Below, piece by piece: positions 24,860 through 35,180 of a stretch of DNA of 64,000 nt. The stretch lies in NCBI RefSeq assembly GCF_900188025.1, contig NZ_FZNO01000002.1:186001-250000 (forward strand), written 5' to 3'. Source of the stretch: Blastococcus mobilis (GTDB taxonomy: Bacteria > Actinomycetota > Actinomycetes > Mycobacteriales > Geodermatophilaceae). The position numbers and the translations under genes were made by a program. Each line of letters starts with the position of its first letter. Position 1 is the first letter of the stretch. The notes below the pieces were generated by a model that worked only from the letters and a program-made list of their open reading frames with translations, was not told the DNA's origin and did not search any database.

Positions 24860-24877
24860 ACCCTAGGGGGGTATGGT
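24857..24877 (+). promoter_or_regulatory. Candidate CsoR operator/promoter of the copper operon
   Basis: AACCCTAGGGGGGTATGG (24859-24876) contains an ACCC-ta-GGGGGGT dyad overlapping a TATGGT -10-like box. This matches the GC-rich palindromes bound by CsoR-type repressors, 45 bp before csoR. Confidence 0.55.
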
Positions 24878-24921
24878 TCTTGCCGTGCCGCAGTCCGCGC
24901 GGCCGGCAGGAAGGGAACCGC

Positions 24922-25263
24922 ATGGAGATCGTCGAGCACGGCAGCCCTGCCGGCGCGCCCGACCATGGTGCCCAGGACCACCAGCACGGCTACATCCACC
25001 GCAAGGACGACTACCTCAAGCGGCTGCGCCGCATCGAGGGTCAGGCCCGCGGCCTGCAGCGCATGGTCGAGGACGAGAAGTACTGCATCGACATCCTCAC
25101 CCAGGTTTCAGCGATGACGAAGGCGCTGCAGTCGGTCGCGCTGGGCCTGCTCGAGGAGCACATGAGCCACTGCCTCGTGGAGGCCGCTGCTGCCGGCGGC
25201 CGCGAGGCCGAGGAGAAGGTGCGCGAGGCCTCCGAGGCCATCGCCCGCCTCGTCCGATCGTGA
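24922..25263 (+). CDS. csoR: Copper-sensing repressor CsoR
   Basis: 113 residues of the all-helical CsoR/RcnR family: YLKRLRRIEGQARGLQRMVE with the Cu(I) ligands in KYCIDIL (Cys) and EEHMSHC (His and Cys). The tetramer releases DNA when Cu(I) binds. ATG 24922 follows GGAAGGGAA. It leads the operon csoR-copZ-membrane protein-copA, so it is autoregulated. Confidence 0.92.
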   Translation: MEIVEHGSPAGAPDHGAQDHQHGYIHRKDDYLKRLRRIEGQARGLQRMVEDEKYCIDILTQVSAMTKALQSVALGLLEEHMSHCLVEAAAAGGREAEEKVREASEAIARLVRS

Positions 25264-25305
25264 CCGTCCGATCCTGACCAGTTGGCACCCCCCGGAGGGA
25301 ACCCC

Positions 25306-25515
25306 ATGAGCACCACCACCTACACCGTCGTCGGCATGACCTGCGGCCACTGCGTCAGCGCGGTGACCGAGGAGGTCTCCCAGGTGCCTGGCGTCACCGG
25401 CGTCGACGTCGACCTGGCCAGCGGCGGGCTGACCGTGACCAGCGAGGCACCGGTCGACGAGAGCGCCGTCCGGGCGGCCGTCGAGGAGGCCGGTTACGAG
25501 GTGGCCGGCCGCTGA
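25306..25515 (+). CDS. copZ: Copper chaperone CopZ (HMA domain)
   Basis: 69 residues, a single heavy-metal-associated domain with VVGMTCGHCVSAV (CxxC-type Cu(I) site, Cys13 and Cys16). It passes Cu(I) to CopA or CsoR in the cytoplasm. ATG 25306 has CCGGAGGGAACCCC upstream. Confidence 0.92.
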   Translation: MSTTTYTVVGMTCGHCVSAVTEEVSQVPGVTGVDVDLASGGLTVTSEAPVDESAVRAAVEEAGYEVAGR

Positions 25516-25545
25516 CGCGGTCGTGCCACTGCTGACCGGATCACC

Positions 25546-26465
25546 ATGAACACGCCGCTCAAGCTCGCCGGCTTCGCCCTGGGGCTGGTCGCCGTCTTCG
25601 CCGCCGCCGTGGGCGTCGGCACCGCGGTCGGCCCGGTCGGGCCGGCCGCCGAGTCCTCCGCCGGCGGCCACGACATGGGCACCGAGGCGGCCGGCGGGCA
25701 CGACGAAGCGGGGGGTCACGAGGCGACCGCCCCAGCCCTCCCAGCCGGACTGACCGTCTCCGAGAGCGGCTACACCCTCGACCTCGGCGAACGCTCGCTG
25801 CCGGCCGGCGCGGCGACACCCGTCTCCTTCCGTGTGCTGGGTCCCGACGGCGATCCGGTCACGCAGTACGACGTCGACCACGAGGTCGACCTGCACCTGA
25901 TCGCCGTCCGCCGCGACCTCACCGGCTTCCAGCACGTCCACCCGGAGCTGGGTGCCGACGGCGTCTGGCGGACCGCGCTCGCGCTCGACCCGGGCGCCTG
26001 GCGGCTGTTCGCCGACTTCACTCCGAGCGCTCTCGGTGAGGACCTGACGCTCGGCGCCGACCTCGCCGTCCCCGGGGATTTCGCACCGGCGCCGCTGCCG
26101 GCGGAGTCGCTCACTGCCGAGGTCGACGGCTTCACGGTCGTGCTGACCGGGGAGCTGGACCCCGGCCGCGAGTCCGAGCTGACCCTCAGCGTGAGCCGCG
26201 ACGGCCGCCCCGTCACCGATCTGCAGCCCTATCTGGGGGCCTACGGCCACCTGGTGGTGCTGCGCGACGGCGACCTCGCCTACCTGCACGCCCACCCGGT
26301 GGACGAGCCCGGCGGCGCGGCCCCCACCCCCGGGCCGCACGTCCGGTTCGCGACCACCGCCCCGTCCGCCGGCGACTACCGGCTGTTCCTGGACTTCAAG
26401 CACGACGGCGTCGTCCGGACGGCGGCCTTCACCGTTCCCGCCGGCGCACACGAGGAGAACCACGG

Positions 26466-26469
<4 letters not shown>
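25546..26469 (+). CDS. Membrane-anchored His-rich protein of the copper operon
   Basis: 307 residues. One N-terminal membrane helix (5-27) is followed by a His/Gly stretch ([20 protein letters not shown]) and two beta-sandwich-like regions with [20 protein letters not shown] and [20 protein letters not shown], similar to each other. These His motifs could bind copper outside the membrane. The family is seen in actinobacterial copZ-copA operons, but I know of no assigned function. Its stop overlaps copA by ATGA. Confidence 0.75.
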
Positions 26470-28769
<2,300 letters not shown>

Positions 28770-28940
28770 AAGAGCGCCGACCTCACCTACCCAGGCCATG
28801 AGCCAGTGCTGGAGGACTGTCGTCGCGCCGAGGACCCACCTCATCGCTCTGTCCGGCCTGAGCGTCGTCAGGTGTCCCTGATGGGGCACCTGCGCGAATG
28901 CGCTGTAGGGGATCGGGCGAGTGACCAGGGTGGAGTTCGG

Positions 28941-30529
28941 TCAAGGGTGGCTTGCGTGCGCGGCCGAGCGCTCGCGCTCGATCAGTCCGCGGCGGACGAT
29001 CTTGCCGGACGGCGTCCGAGGAATCGCCTCGACGAACTCGTAGCGGCGCACCCGCTTGTAGGGCGCCACTTGTTCTGCCAGGTAGGCCATGACCTGCTTG
29101 GCGACGTCTTCTCGATCGGCGGTTTCCTGGTCCTGTAGGACGAGGAAGGCCTTGGGCACCTCGCCGGCCTCCTCGTCCGGGCTTGCGACTACGGCGGCGT
29201 CGGCGATCAGGGGATGAGAGATCAGCGCTGCTTCCAGCTCGGCCGGGGCGACGTGGTAGGCCTTGTACTTGATCAGCTCCTTGAGCCGGTCCACGATCTG
29301 CACGAAGCCGTCGCCGTCGACATGGCCGACATCACCGGTTCGGCACCAGCCATCGTCGGTGATGGTCGCGGCGGTCGCCGCCGCCTCGCGCAGGTAGCCC
29401 TTCATCACGTTGGGCCCCCGAAACCAGAGCTCCCCCAACTCGCCGACCCCCAGCTCGGCGCCGCTGGCCGGATCCACGATCCGCAGTTCGGCGCCGGGGA
29501 CACCCCAGCCCACCGTGCCTGGCTTGTCCGCAGCCTGGTCGGCCGGGGGAGAGACCGATCCGGCACCCAGCTCGGTCATCCCCCACCCCTGGCCGTCCGG
29601 CATCCCAGCCGCTCAGCACAGGCCTGCTGCACTCCGGCGCCCAGCGGCGCGCCACCGCTGGTGAGCAGGCGCAGACTCGACAGGTCGTAGCTGTCCACCA
29701 GCGGGTGCTTGGCCAGCGCGACGGTGACCGGCGGGGCCACCACCGTGCTGGTCACCCCATGGTCCTGGATCGCGCGCAGGCACTGCTCGAAGTCGAACCG
29801 GGGCATGGTCACCAGCGTCGCGCCGCGGCACAGCCCACCGATCATCGTCACGGCCATGCCCATGATGTGGAAGAACGGGGCGACCGCGAGCACGACATCG
29901 CCGGGACCGGTGTAGAACGGGCCGCACTGCACCGCATTGGCGACCAGGTTGCGGTGGGTGAGCATCACGCCCTTGGGCAGGCCGGTGGTGCCGCTGGAGT
30001 ACGGCAACGCGGCCAGGTCCTCCGCCGGATCGATGTCGACCGTCGGCGCCGGCCCCCCGGCGCCGAGCAGGGCGCCGAAACCGATCGCCTCACCGGACGC
30101 CTCGCCGAGCACGACCAGTCGGACGCCGGGCCCGCTGGCGGCTCGGGCCTTGTCGAGGCTCTCCGGGGTCGTGACCACGACGCCGGCCTCCGAATCGGCC
30201 AACTGCGCCGCGATCTCCCGGGCTGTGTAGGCGGGGTTGAGCGTCGTGCTGGCCGCACCCACCCTGGCGATGCCGAGGAAGACCACCGGGTACTCCGGCA
30301 GATTGGGTAGCAGGATCGCCACCACGTCGCCCTTGCCGACCCCCAACTCCGCCAGGCCGCCGGCGAAGCGGTCGACCTGCGCGAGGAGGTCGCCGTAGCT
30401 GAGTCGGCGTCCGCTGACGGCGTCGATCATCGCCGGCCGGTCGGGGTGGTCCCCCGCGTCCGCGAGCACGAACGCCGACAGGTCTCGGTCGGGGATGGAT
30501 GACTTCGGGAACCGACTCGCGAAGATCAT
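28941..30529 (-). pseudogene. 4-coumarate-CoA ligase-like acyl-CoA synthetase, frameshifted
   Basis: Start ATG 30529 (GGAGGGGTAGCA upstream). The first frame carries the AMP-binding motif YSSGTTGLPKGVMLTHRN and runs to AERLGCRTA at about 29604. The protein continues in another frame as QGWGMTELGAGS with GELWFRGPNVMKGY, GWCRTGDVG, DRLKELIKYKAYHVAP and the C-terminal catalytic Lys in PRTPSGKIVRR. One missing base in GCC-CAG (about 29600) joins the frames, giving about 530 residues. It would activate an aromatic or fatty carboxylate as its CoA ester. Recent loss or a sequence error; every motif is intact. Confidence 0.82.
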
Positions 30530-30768
30530 TGCTACCCCTCCGAGCCGCGGGGTGCCCACCTACAAGCGACGGTCGCAGCACCCGTCCGTCCGGTCAAGAC
30601 CGAGCCCCACCCGGACCATCGGAGCAGCACTCGCGACGGCGATCTCCGGGGCCGACGCGGAGATCGTCGTCCATCGCGGGCTCACGATTCCACGACTATG
30701 TCTGCTGGGTGCCCGTGCACTCGGAGACGTAGCGTGCACCGACGCCCCTGGACCCGCGGAGGACATCG

Positions 30769-31143
30769 ATGACCGCACCTGCCGACTCTTCACGCCGGAT
30801 CCTCACCCGGCTGCTGGCCGGCGCGGGTGCTGCGACCGGCGTGCTTCTGCTGGCGCGGCCGCAACAGGTCGTCGACGCCGTCGCCCCCGCGTTCCCGCGG
30901 GAACGGCTGTGGCTCGCCCGGGCCCTCGGCGCCCGACTGCTGGCCCAGCACGGGGCGGTGCTCGTCGCGGCCCGGCCCGGGCTCGTCCGGCTCGGCTCGG
31001 CGGTGGACCTGGTGCACGCGGCGAGCATGGTGCCGTTCGTCGCCTCGCCCCGGTACGGCCGTGCGGCGAGGGTCAGCGGCGGGCTGGCGGCGGCCTGTGC
31101 AGCGGTCGCACTGGCCCTTGCTCCCCGGTCACAGGGCCGGTAG
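30769..31143 (+). CDS. Small predicted membrane protein, unknown function
   Basis: 124 residues, not recognised. Hydrophobic segments lie near 12-28, 55-70 and 98-118, with Arg-rich loops. ATG 30769 has GGAGGACATCG just upstream. The end overlaps the M56 peptidase gene on the other strand by 15 bp. Confidence 0.6.
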   Translation: MTAPADSSRRILTRLLAGAGAATGVLLLARPQQVVDAVAPAFPRERLWLARALGARLLAQHGAVLVAARPGLVRLGSAVDLVHAASMVPFVASPRYGRAARVSGGLAAACAAVALALAPRSQGR

Positions 31144-32055
31144 CACCAGGAGGCCGGTCGGCACCAGGAGGAGCAGACCCGCCGACGCCAGTGCCGCCCA
31201 CCGAACGGGCACCGGCAGCGGGGACGGCGGCTCCAGCAACCGCACCACCCGCGCGCCCGTCGCGCCGCCGCTGACCGCGAGGGCGCCCCTGGGCACCTCC
31301 TCTCCCCCGCCCGCGGCGGCCACGATCGCCCGCGCGAGCGTCCGCCTCGGCGCCGTCCCGGACAGCGAACCCAGCGCGACGTCGTCGGCGCGCATCTCGA
31401 CCAGTTCCCGCACGGCCGCGTGGGCCCGGCCGGCCGCCGGGAGCACCGGCAGCGCCGCCTCCCAGGCCACGAACGGCAGCAGCAGCAGGTGGTGGTGCTC
31501 CCGCAGGTGCGCACGCTCGTGGGCGACGACCGCGGCCAGCTGGTCCCCGTCGAGCTCGGCCACCATGCCCGACGAGAGCACCAGCAGCGGGCGGGCCCCC
31601 GGGATGCAGAACGCGACCGGCGCCGGGTGATCGAGCAGCCGGGTGTCGGGGAGCTCTGCCGAGGGCTCGACGACGAGCTCGAGCAGCTCCCGGTGCCGTC
31701 GCCGGGTGCGGGTGGTCCGCACCCACGACAGCACCAGCACCCCGAGCAGCTCGGACGCGAGCACCCCGGCGAGGGTCAGGGCCGCCCAGTGGTCGCCGCG
31801 CACGGGGTCGGCGGCAGGATGCGCGGTGAGCACCGACCGGAGCGCCTCGGGCAGCGAGTGACCCCACGGCGACAGGCCGTGGACGAGCAGCGCGCCGATC
31901 ATCGACAGCCCACCGGCCAGTCCGATCGCCTGCCAGCACACGAGGGCCACGAGCGGGTCGCGCCGGGGCCACCGCGCCCGGGCGAGCAGAGCCGGCACCG
32001 GCCAGGCCAGCAGCGCGGCCAGGACGGCGAGCGAGACCGCGGTCGCGGGCAGCAC
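31129..32055 (-). CDS. M56 family (BlaR1-like) membrane metallopeptidase
   Basis: 308 residues from GTG 32055; the frame is open further but then overlaps blaI. Membrane helices flank a zinc peptidase with AHERAHLREHHHLLL (HExxH) and the downstream VEMRADDVAL (E/D third ligand). There is no C-terminal penicillin-binding sensor domain, as usual in actinobacterial BlaR/Rv1845c-type proteins. It probably cleaves or inactivates the adjacent BlaI repressor on a membrane signal. Confidence 0.85.
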   Translation of the reverse strand: MLPATAVSLAVLAALLAWPVPALLARARWPRRDPLVALVCWQAIGLAGGLSMIGALLVHGLSPWGHSLPEALRSVLTAHPAADPVRGDHWAALTLAGVLASELLGVLVLSWVRTTRTRRRHRELLELVVEPSAELPDTRLLDHPAPVAFCIPGARPLLVLSSGMVAELDGDQLAAVVAHERAHLREHHHLLLLPFVAWEAALPVLPAAGRAHAAVRELVEMRADDVALGSLSGTAPRRTLARAIVAAAGGGEEVPRGALAVSGGATGARVVRLLEPPSPLPVPVRWAALASAGLLLLVPTGLLVLPAL

Positions 32056-32071
32056 GGGGCCGGCTACGCCG

Positions 32072-32446
32072 TCAGCGAGCCGGGGCGTCGGCCGAGGTGT
32101 CCGGGGCGCCGGCGAGCAGCTCCCGGAGCATCCGCGCCTCGTCGGCGTCGACGCTGCCGACGAACCGGGCGAGGACCGCCTGCCGGTCACCGGCCTGGCC
32201 GAGCACCTCGCGCATGAGCTCGGCTGCGTGGTCGGCGCGGCTGCTGCGGGCGGAGAACCGGCGCGGCCGGGCGTCGTCGTGGACCACGAAGCCCTTCTGC
32301 TCCAGCCGGGACAGCACGGTGTGCACGGTCGTCAGTGCCACCCCGCGATCCGCGAGCCCGTCCCGCAGCGCGGTCGCAGCGACCGGGCCGTCCGCGGCCC
32401 ACAGCCGCTCCATCACGGCGCGCTCCAGTTCGCCGAGCGAGGCCAT
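32072..32446 (-). CDS. blaI: BlaI/CopY-family transcriptional repressor
   Basis: 124 residues. The winged helix is LGELERAVMERLWAADGPVA then RGVALTTVHTVLSRLEQKGF, and a C-terminal dimerisation helix carries the site usually cut by M56 peptidases. ATG 32446 follows GGAGGGTCG. It is divergent from cydA, and two BlaI-type dyads lie between them, so it probably represses both its own operon and cytochrome bd. Confidence 0.9.
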   Translation of the reverse strand: MASLGELERAVMERLWAADGPVAATALRDGLADRGVALTTVHTVLSRLEQKGFVVHDDARPRRFSARSSRADHAAELMREVLGQAGDRQAVLARFVGSVDADEARMLRELLAGAPDTSADAPAR

Positions 32447-32475
32447 CGACCCTCCTGTCACCCGTCTCACACCGC

Positions 32476-32519
32476 GTTCTTCTACGTGTCGTAGAAGAAC
32501 TCTTCTACTCGGCGTAGAA
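32476..32519. promoter_or_regulatory. Twin BlaI-type operators between blaI and cydA
   Basis: Site 1 (32476-32500) is GTTCTTCTAC-gtgtc-GTAGAAGAAC, perfect 10-bp arms. Site 2 (32503-32519) is TTCTAC-tcggc-GTAGAA, perfect 6-bp arms. Their centres are 23 bp apart, and the CTAC/GTAG core resembles known BlaI/MecI boxes. They are the only strong dyads in the 121-bp region. Confidence 0.8.
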
Positions 32520-32567
32520 AGGACTCGTCGATAGTACGTCGACCTCGACGACGAGGGGACAGGTGCC

Positions 32568-34133
32568 GTGGACGTCCTGGACGTGGCGCGCTGGCAGTTC
32601 GGGATCACGACCGTCTACCACTTCCTGATGGTCCCGCTGACCATCGGACTGGGAATCCTGGTCGCGGTCATGCACACGATGTGGGTGCGGACCGACAAGC
32701 CCGAGTGGCTGCGCATGACCCGCTTCTGGGGCCGCATCTACCTGATCAACTTCGTCCTCGGCGTCGCCACCGGCCTGGTCCAGGAGTTCCAGTTCGGACT
32801 GGCCTGGAGCGAGTACTCCCGCTTCGTCGGCGACGTCTTCGGCTCGCTCCTGGCGCTGGAGGCGCTGCTCGCCTTCTTCCTCGAGTCGACGTTCCTCGGC
32901 CTCTGGATCTTCGGCTGGGGCCGCATTCCCAAGAAGGTGCACCTCGGCGCGCTCTGGGCCGCCGTCATCGGCTCGATCGTCAGCGCGTACTTCATCATCG
33001 CGGCCAACTCCTGGATGCAGCACCCGGTCGGCGTCGTCACCGACGACGAGACCGGTCGGCCGCTGCAGGTCGACTTCCTCGCCGTCCTCACCAACAACAC
33101 CGCGCTGGCCGCCTTCAGCCACGCGATCGTCGCCGCGCTGATGGTCGCCGGCGCGCTCCTGGTGGGCGTCGGGCTGTGGCACCTGCGCCGGAGGAAGCTG
33201 GCCGAAGCCCCCACCACCGACGTGGACCACACCGTGTGGCGGCGCTCCGTGCGGCTGGGCGGGTGGGTCTCGCTCGCGGCGTTCGTGCTGGTCGCGCTCA
33301 CCGGTGACTGGCAGGGCAAGCTCATGTACGAGCAGCAGCCGCTGAAGATGAGCTCGGCGGAGGCCCTCTGCGAGACCGAGGCACCGGCGTCCTTCTCGAT
33401 CTTCGCCTGGGGCAAGCTCGGCTCCAACGAGTGCGACGACGTCCACTCGATCACCGTCCCGTACCTGCTCTCCTACCTCGCGCACGGCGACTTCTCGACC
33501 GCCGTCCCAGGCGTCAACGAGCTGCAGCAGGAGTACGCCGCGGTCTACGGCGAGACCTACCCCGACGACCCGTCGTTCGGCGACAAGGCCGGCGAGCCGA
33601 TCGACTACACCCCGCTGCTCGCCGTCACCTACTGGAGCTTCCGGCTCATGATCGGCATGGGCGCGGTGTCGGCCGGTGTCGCGGCGTACGCGCTGTGGGC
33701 GACGCGCAAGGGCCGGGTGCCGACGTCGCGGATCGGCGTCTACGGCGCGCTGCTCGCCGTCGCCGCACCGTTCGTGGCGAACGCGACCGGCTGGATCTTC
33801 ACCGAGATGGGCCGCCAGCCCTTCGTCGTCCACCCGAACCCCGACGTCCCGGTCGAGGACCAGGTGTACTTCTTCACCGCCCAGGCCGTCTCCCCGGGCA
33901 TCTCGGCCGCCGAGGTCTGGACGTCGCTGATCGCGCTCACCCTCGTCTACGGCGCGCTCGCCGTCGTCGAGCTGTGGCTGCTCACCGGGTTCGTCCGGCG
34001 CGGCGTGACCACCGGGGACGGCGCACCCGTGCCGGGCTCCACCCCCGAGGGCACGCCGGACGACGACGTCCCCGGCGGCGCGAACGGCCCGCGGTCGGAC
34101 CGCGACGACGACGTCCTCTCCTTCGCCTACTGA
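32568..34133 (+). CDS. cydA: Cytochrome bd oxidase subunit I
   Basis: 521 residues, about nine membrane helices. It has the heme ligand His in TTVYHFLMVPLTIGL, glutamates in LEALLAFFLESTF, and the GRQP motif written FTEMGRQPFVVH (Phe for the usual Trp). The short Q-loop is typical of Gram-positive enzymes. It oxidises quinol and reduces O2 with high affinity. GTG 32568. It leads the operon cydA-cydB-cydDC. Confidence 0.95.
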   Translation: MDVLDVARWQFGITTVYHFLMVPLTIGLGILVAVMHTMWVRTDKPEWLRMTRFWGRIYLINFVLGVATGLVQEFQFGLAWSEYSRFVGDVFGSLLALEALLAFFLESTFLGLWIFGWGRIPKKVHLGALWAAVIGSIVSAYFIIAANSWMQHPVGVVTDDETGRPLQVDFLAVLTNNTALAAFSHAIVAALMVAGALLVGVGLWHLRRRKLAEAPTTDVDHTVWRRSVRLGGWVSLAAFVLVALTGDWQGKLMYEQQPLKMSSAEALCETEAPASFSIFAWGKLGSNECDDVHSITVPYLLSYLAHGDFSTAVPGVNELQQEYAAVYGETYPDDPSFGDKAGEPIDYTPLLAVTYWSFRLMIGMGAVSAGVAAYALWATRKGRVPTSRIGVYGALLAVAAPFVANATGWIFTEMGRQPFVVHPNPDVPVEDQVYFFTAQAVSPGISAAEVWTSLIALTLVYGALAVVELWLLTGFVRRGVTTGDGAPVPGSTPEGTPDDDVPGGANGPRSDRDDDVLSFAY

Positions 34134-34163
34134 GCTCTGCCTCTCCCACCCAGGAGCCTGACC

Positions 34164-35180
34164 ATGGATCTGCAGACCCTCTGGTTCGCCGCCGTCGCGG
34201 TGCTCTGGATCGGCTTCCTGCTGCTCGAGGGGTTCGACTTCGGCGTCGCCGCCCTGCTGCCGGTGCTCGGCCGGCACACCTCCGACCGGCACCTCATGCT
34301 GCGCAGCATCGGCCCCCTGTGGGACGGCAACGAGGTATGGCTGATCACCGCCGTCGGCGCGGTGTTCGCCGCCTTCCCCGGCTGGTACGCCACCTGGCTG
34401 CCGGCGCTCTACCTGCCGTTCGTGCTGGTGCTGTTCGGGCTGATCATCCGGGCGGTCGCCTTCGAGTGGCGGCACTCGCACCACACCCCCGCCTGGGACT
34501 CCAGCTGGACGTGGGTCATCACCACCGGCTCGCTGATCGCCGCGCTCGGCATCGGCGCCGCGCTGGGTGCGACGACGCTCGGCCTGCCCATCGACGCCGC
34601 CGGGAACCGGGTCGGCGGCGCGTTCTCCGGGCTGGGCTGGCCGGCGCTGCTCGGGGCCGTGGCGGTCCTGACGTTCTCGCTGGTGCACGGCGCGATGTTC
34701 CTGGCGCTGAAGACCGACGGTTCGCTCCGGGGCGCCGCCCGCGCGTTCGCCCGCCGGTGGGCGCCGGTCGCCGCGCTCCCGCTGCTGGGCTGGGCCGCGG
34801 TGGTGCACCTGCGGTACGGGACCCCCGTCACCGCGGCGCTCTGGCTGCTCGCCGCGCTCGCCGTCCTCGTCGCCTGGGCCCGGATCGTGGTCGGGCGGGA
34901 GGGCCAGGCGTTCGCCGCCTGGGGCGCGATGCTGATCGCCGCCGCGGCCACCATCTTCGGTGCCGCCTATCCGGTCGTCGTCCCCTCGACGGTCGACGCC
35001 GCGTTCGACGTGACCGTCGCCGATGCGTCGGTCAGCGACTACACGCTGACCGTCATGACCTGGGCCGCCGGGTTCGGCCTGCCGGTGGTGCTGGCCTACC
35101 AGGCGTGGACCTACTGGGTGTTCCGCAAGCGGCTGACCGCCGAGCCGGTGCACGAGGAGCCGGTCGAGGCACCCGCATGA
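34164..35180 (+). CDS. cydB: Cytochrome bd oxidase subunit II
   Basis: 338 residues, eight or nine membrane helices, beginning MDLQTLWFAAVAVLWIGFLL with the conserved LLEGFDFGVAALLP and GPLWDGNEVWLITAVGAVFA. It is the structural partner of CydA. It starts 30 bp after cydA and its stop overlaps cydDC by ATGA. Confidence 0.95.
   Translation: MDLQTLWFAAVAVLWIGFLLLEGFDFGVAALLPVLGRHTSDRHLMLRSIGPLWDGNEVWLITAVGAVFAAFPGWYATWLPALYLPFVLVLFGLIIRAVAFEWRHSHHTPAWDSSWTWVITTGSLIAALGIGAALGATTLGLPIDAAGNRVGGAFSGLGWPALLGAVAVLTFSLVHGAMFLALKTDGSLRGAARAFARRWAPVAALPLLGWAAVVHLRYGTPVTAALWLLAALAVLVAWARIVVGREGQAFAAWGAMLIAAAATIFGAAYPVVVPSTVDAAFDVTVADASVSDYTLTVMTWAAGFGLPVVLAYQAWTYWVFRKRLTAEPVHEEPVEAPA

Noticed and set aside
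33431-35176. Upstream extension of the cydDC frame to 33431 (1698 codons)
   Set aside because: It runs antiphase through cydA and cydB with Arg/Pro-rich shadow composition; cydDC starts at ATG 35177.
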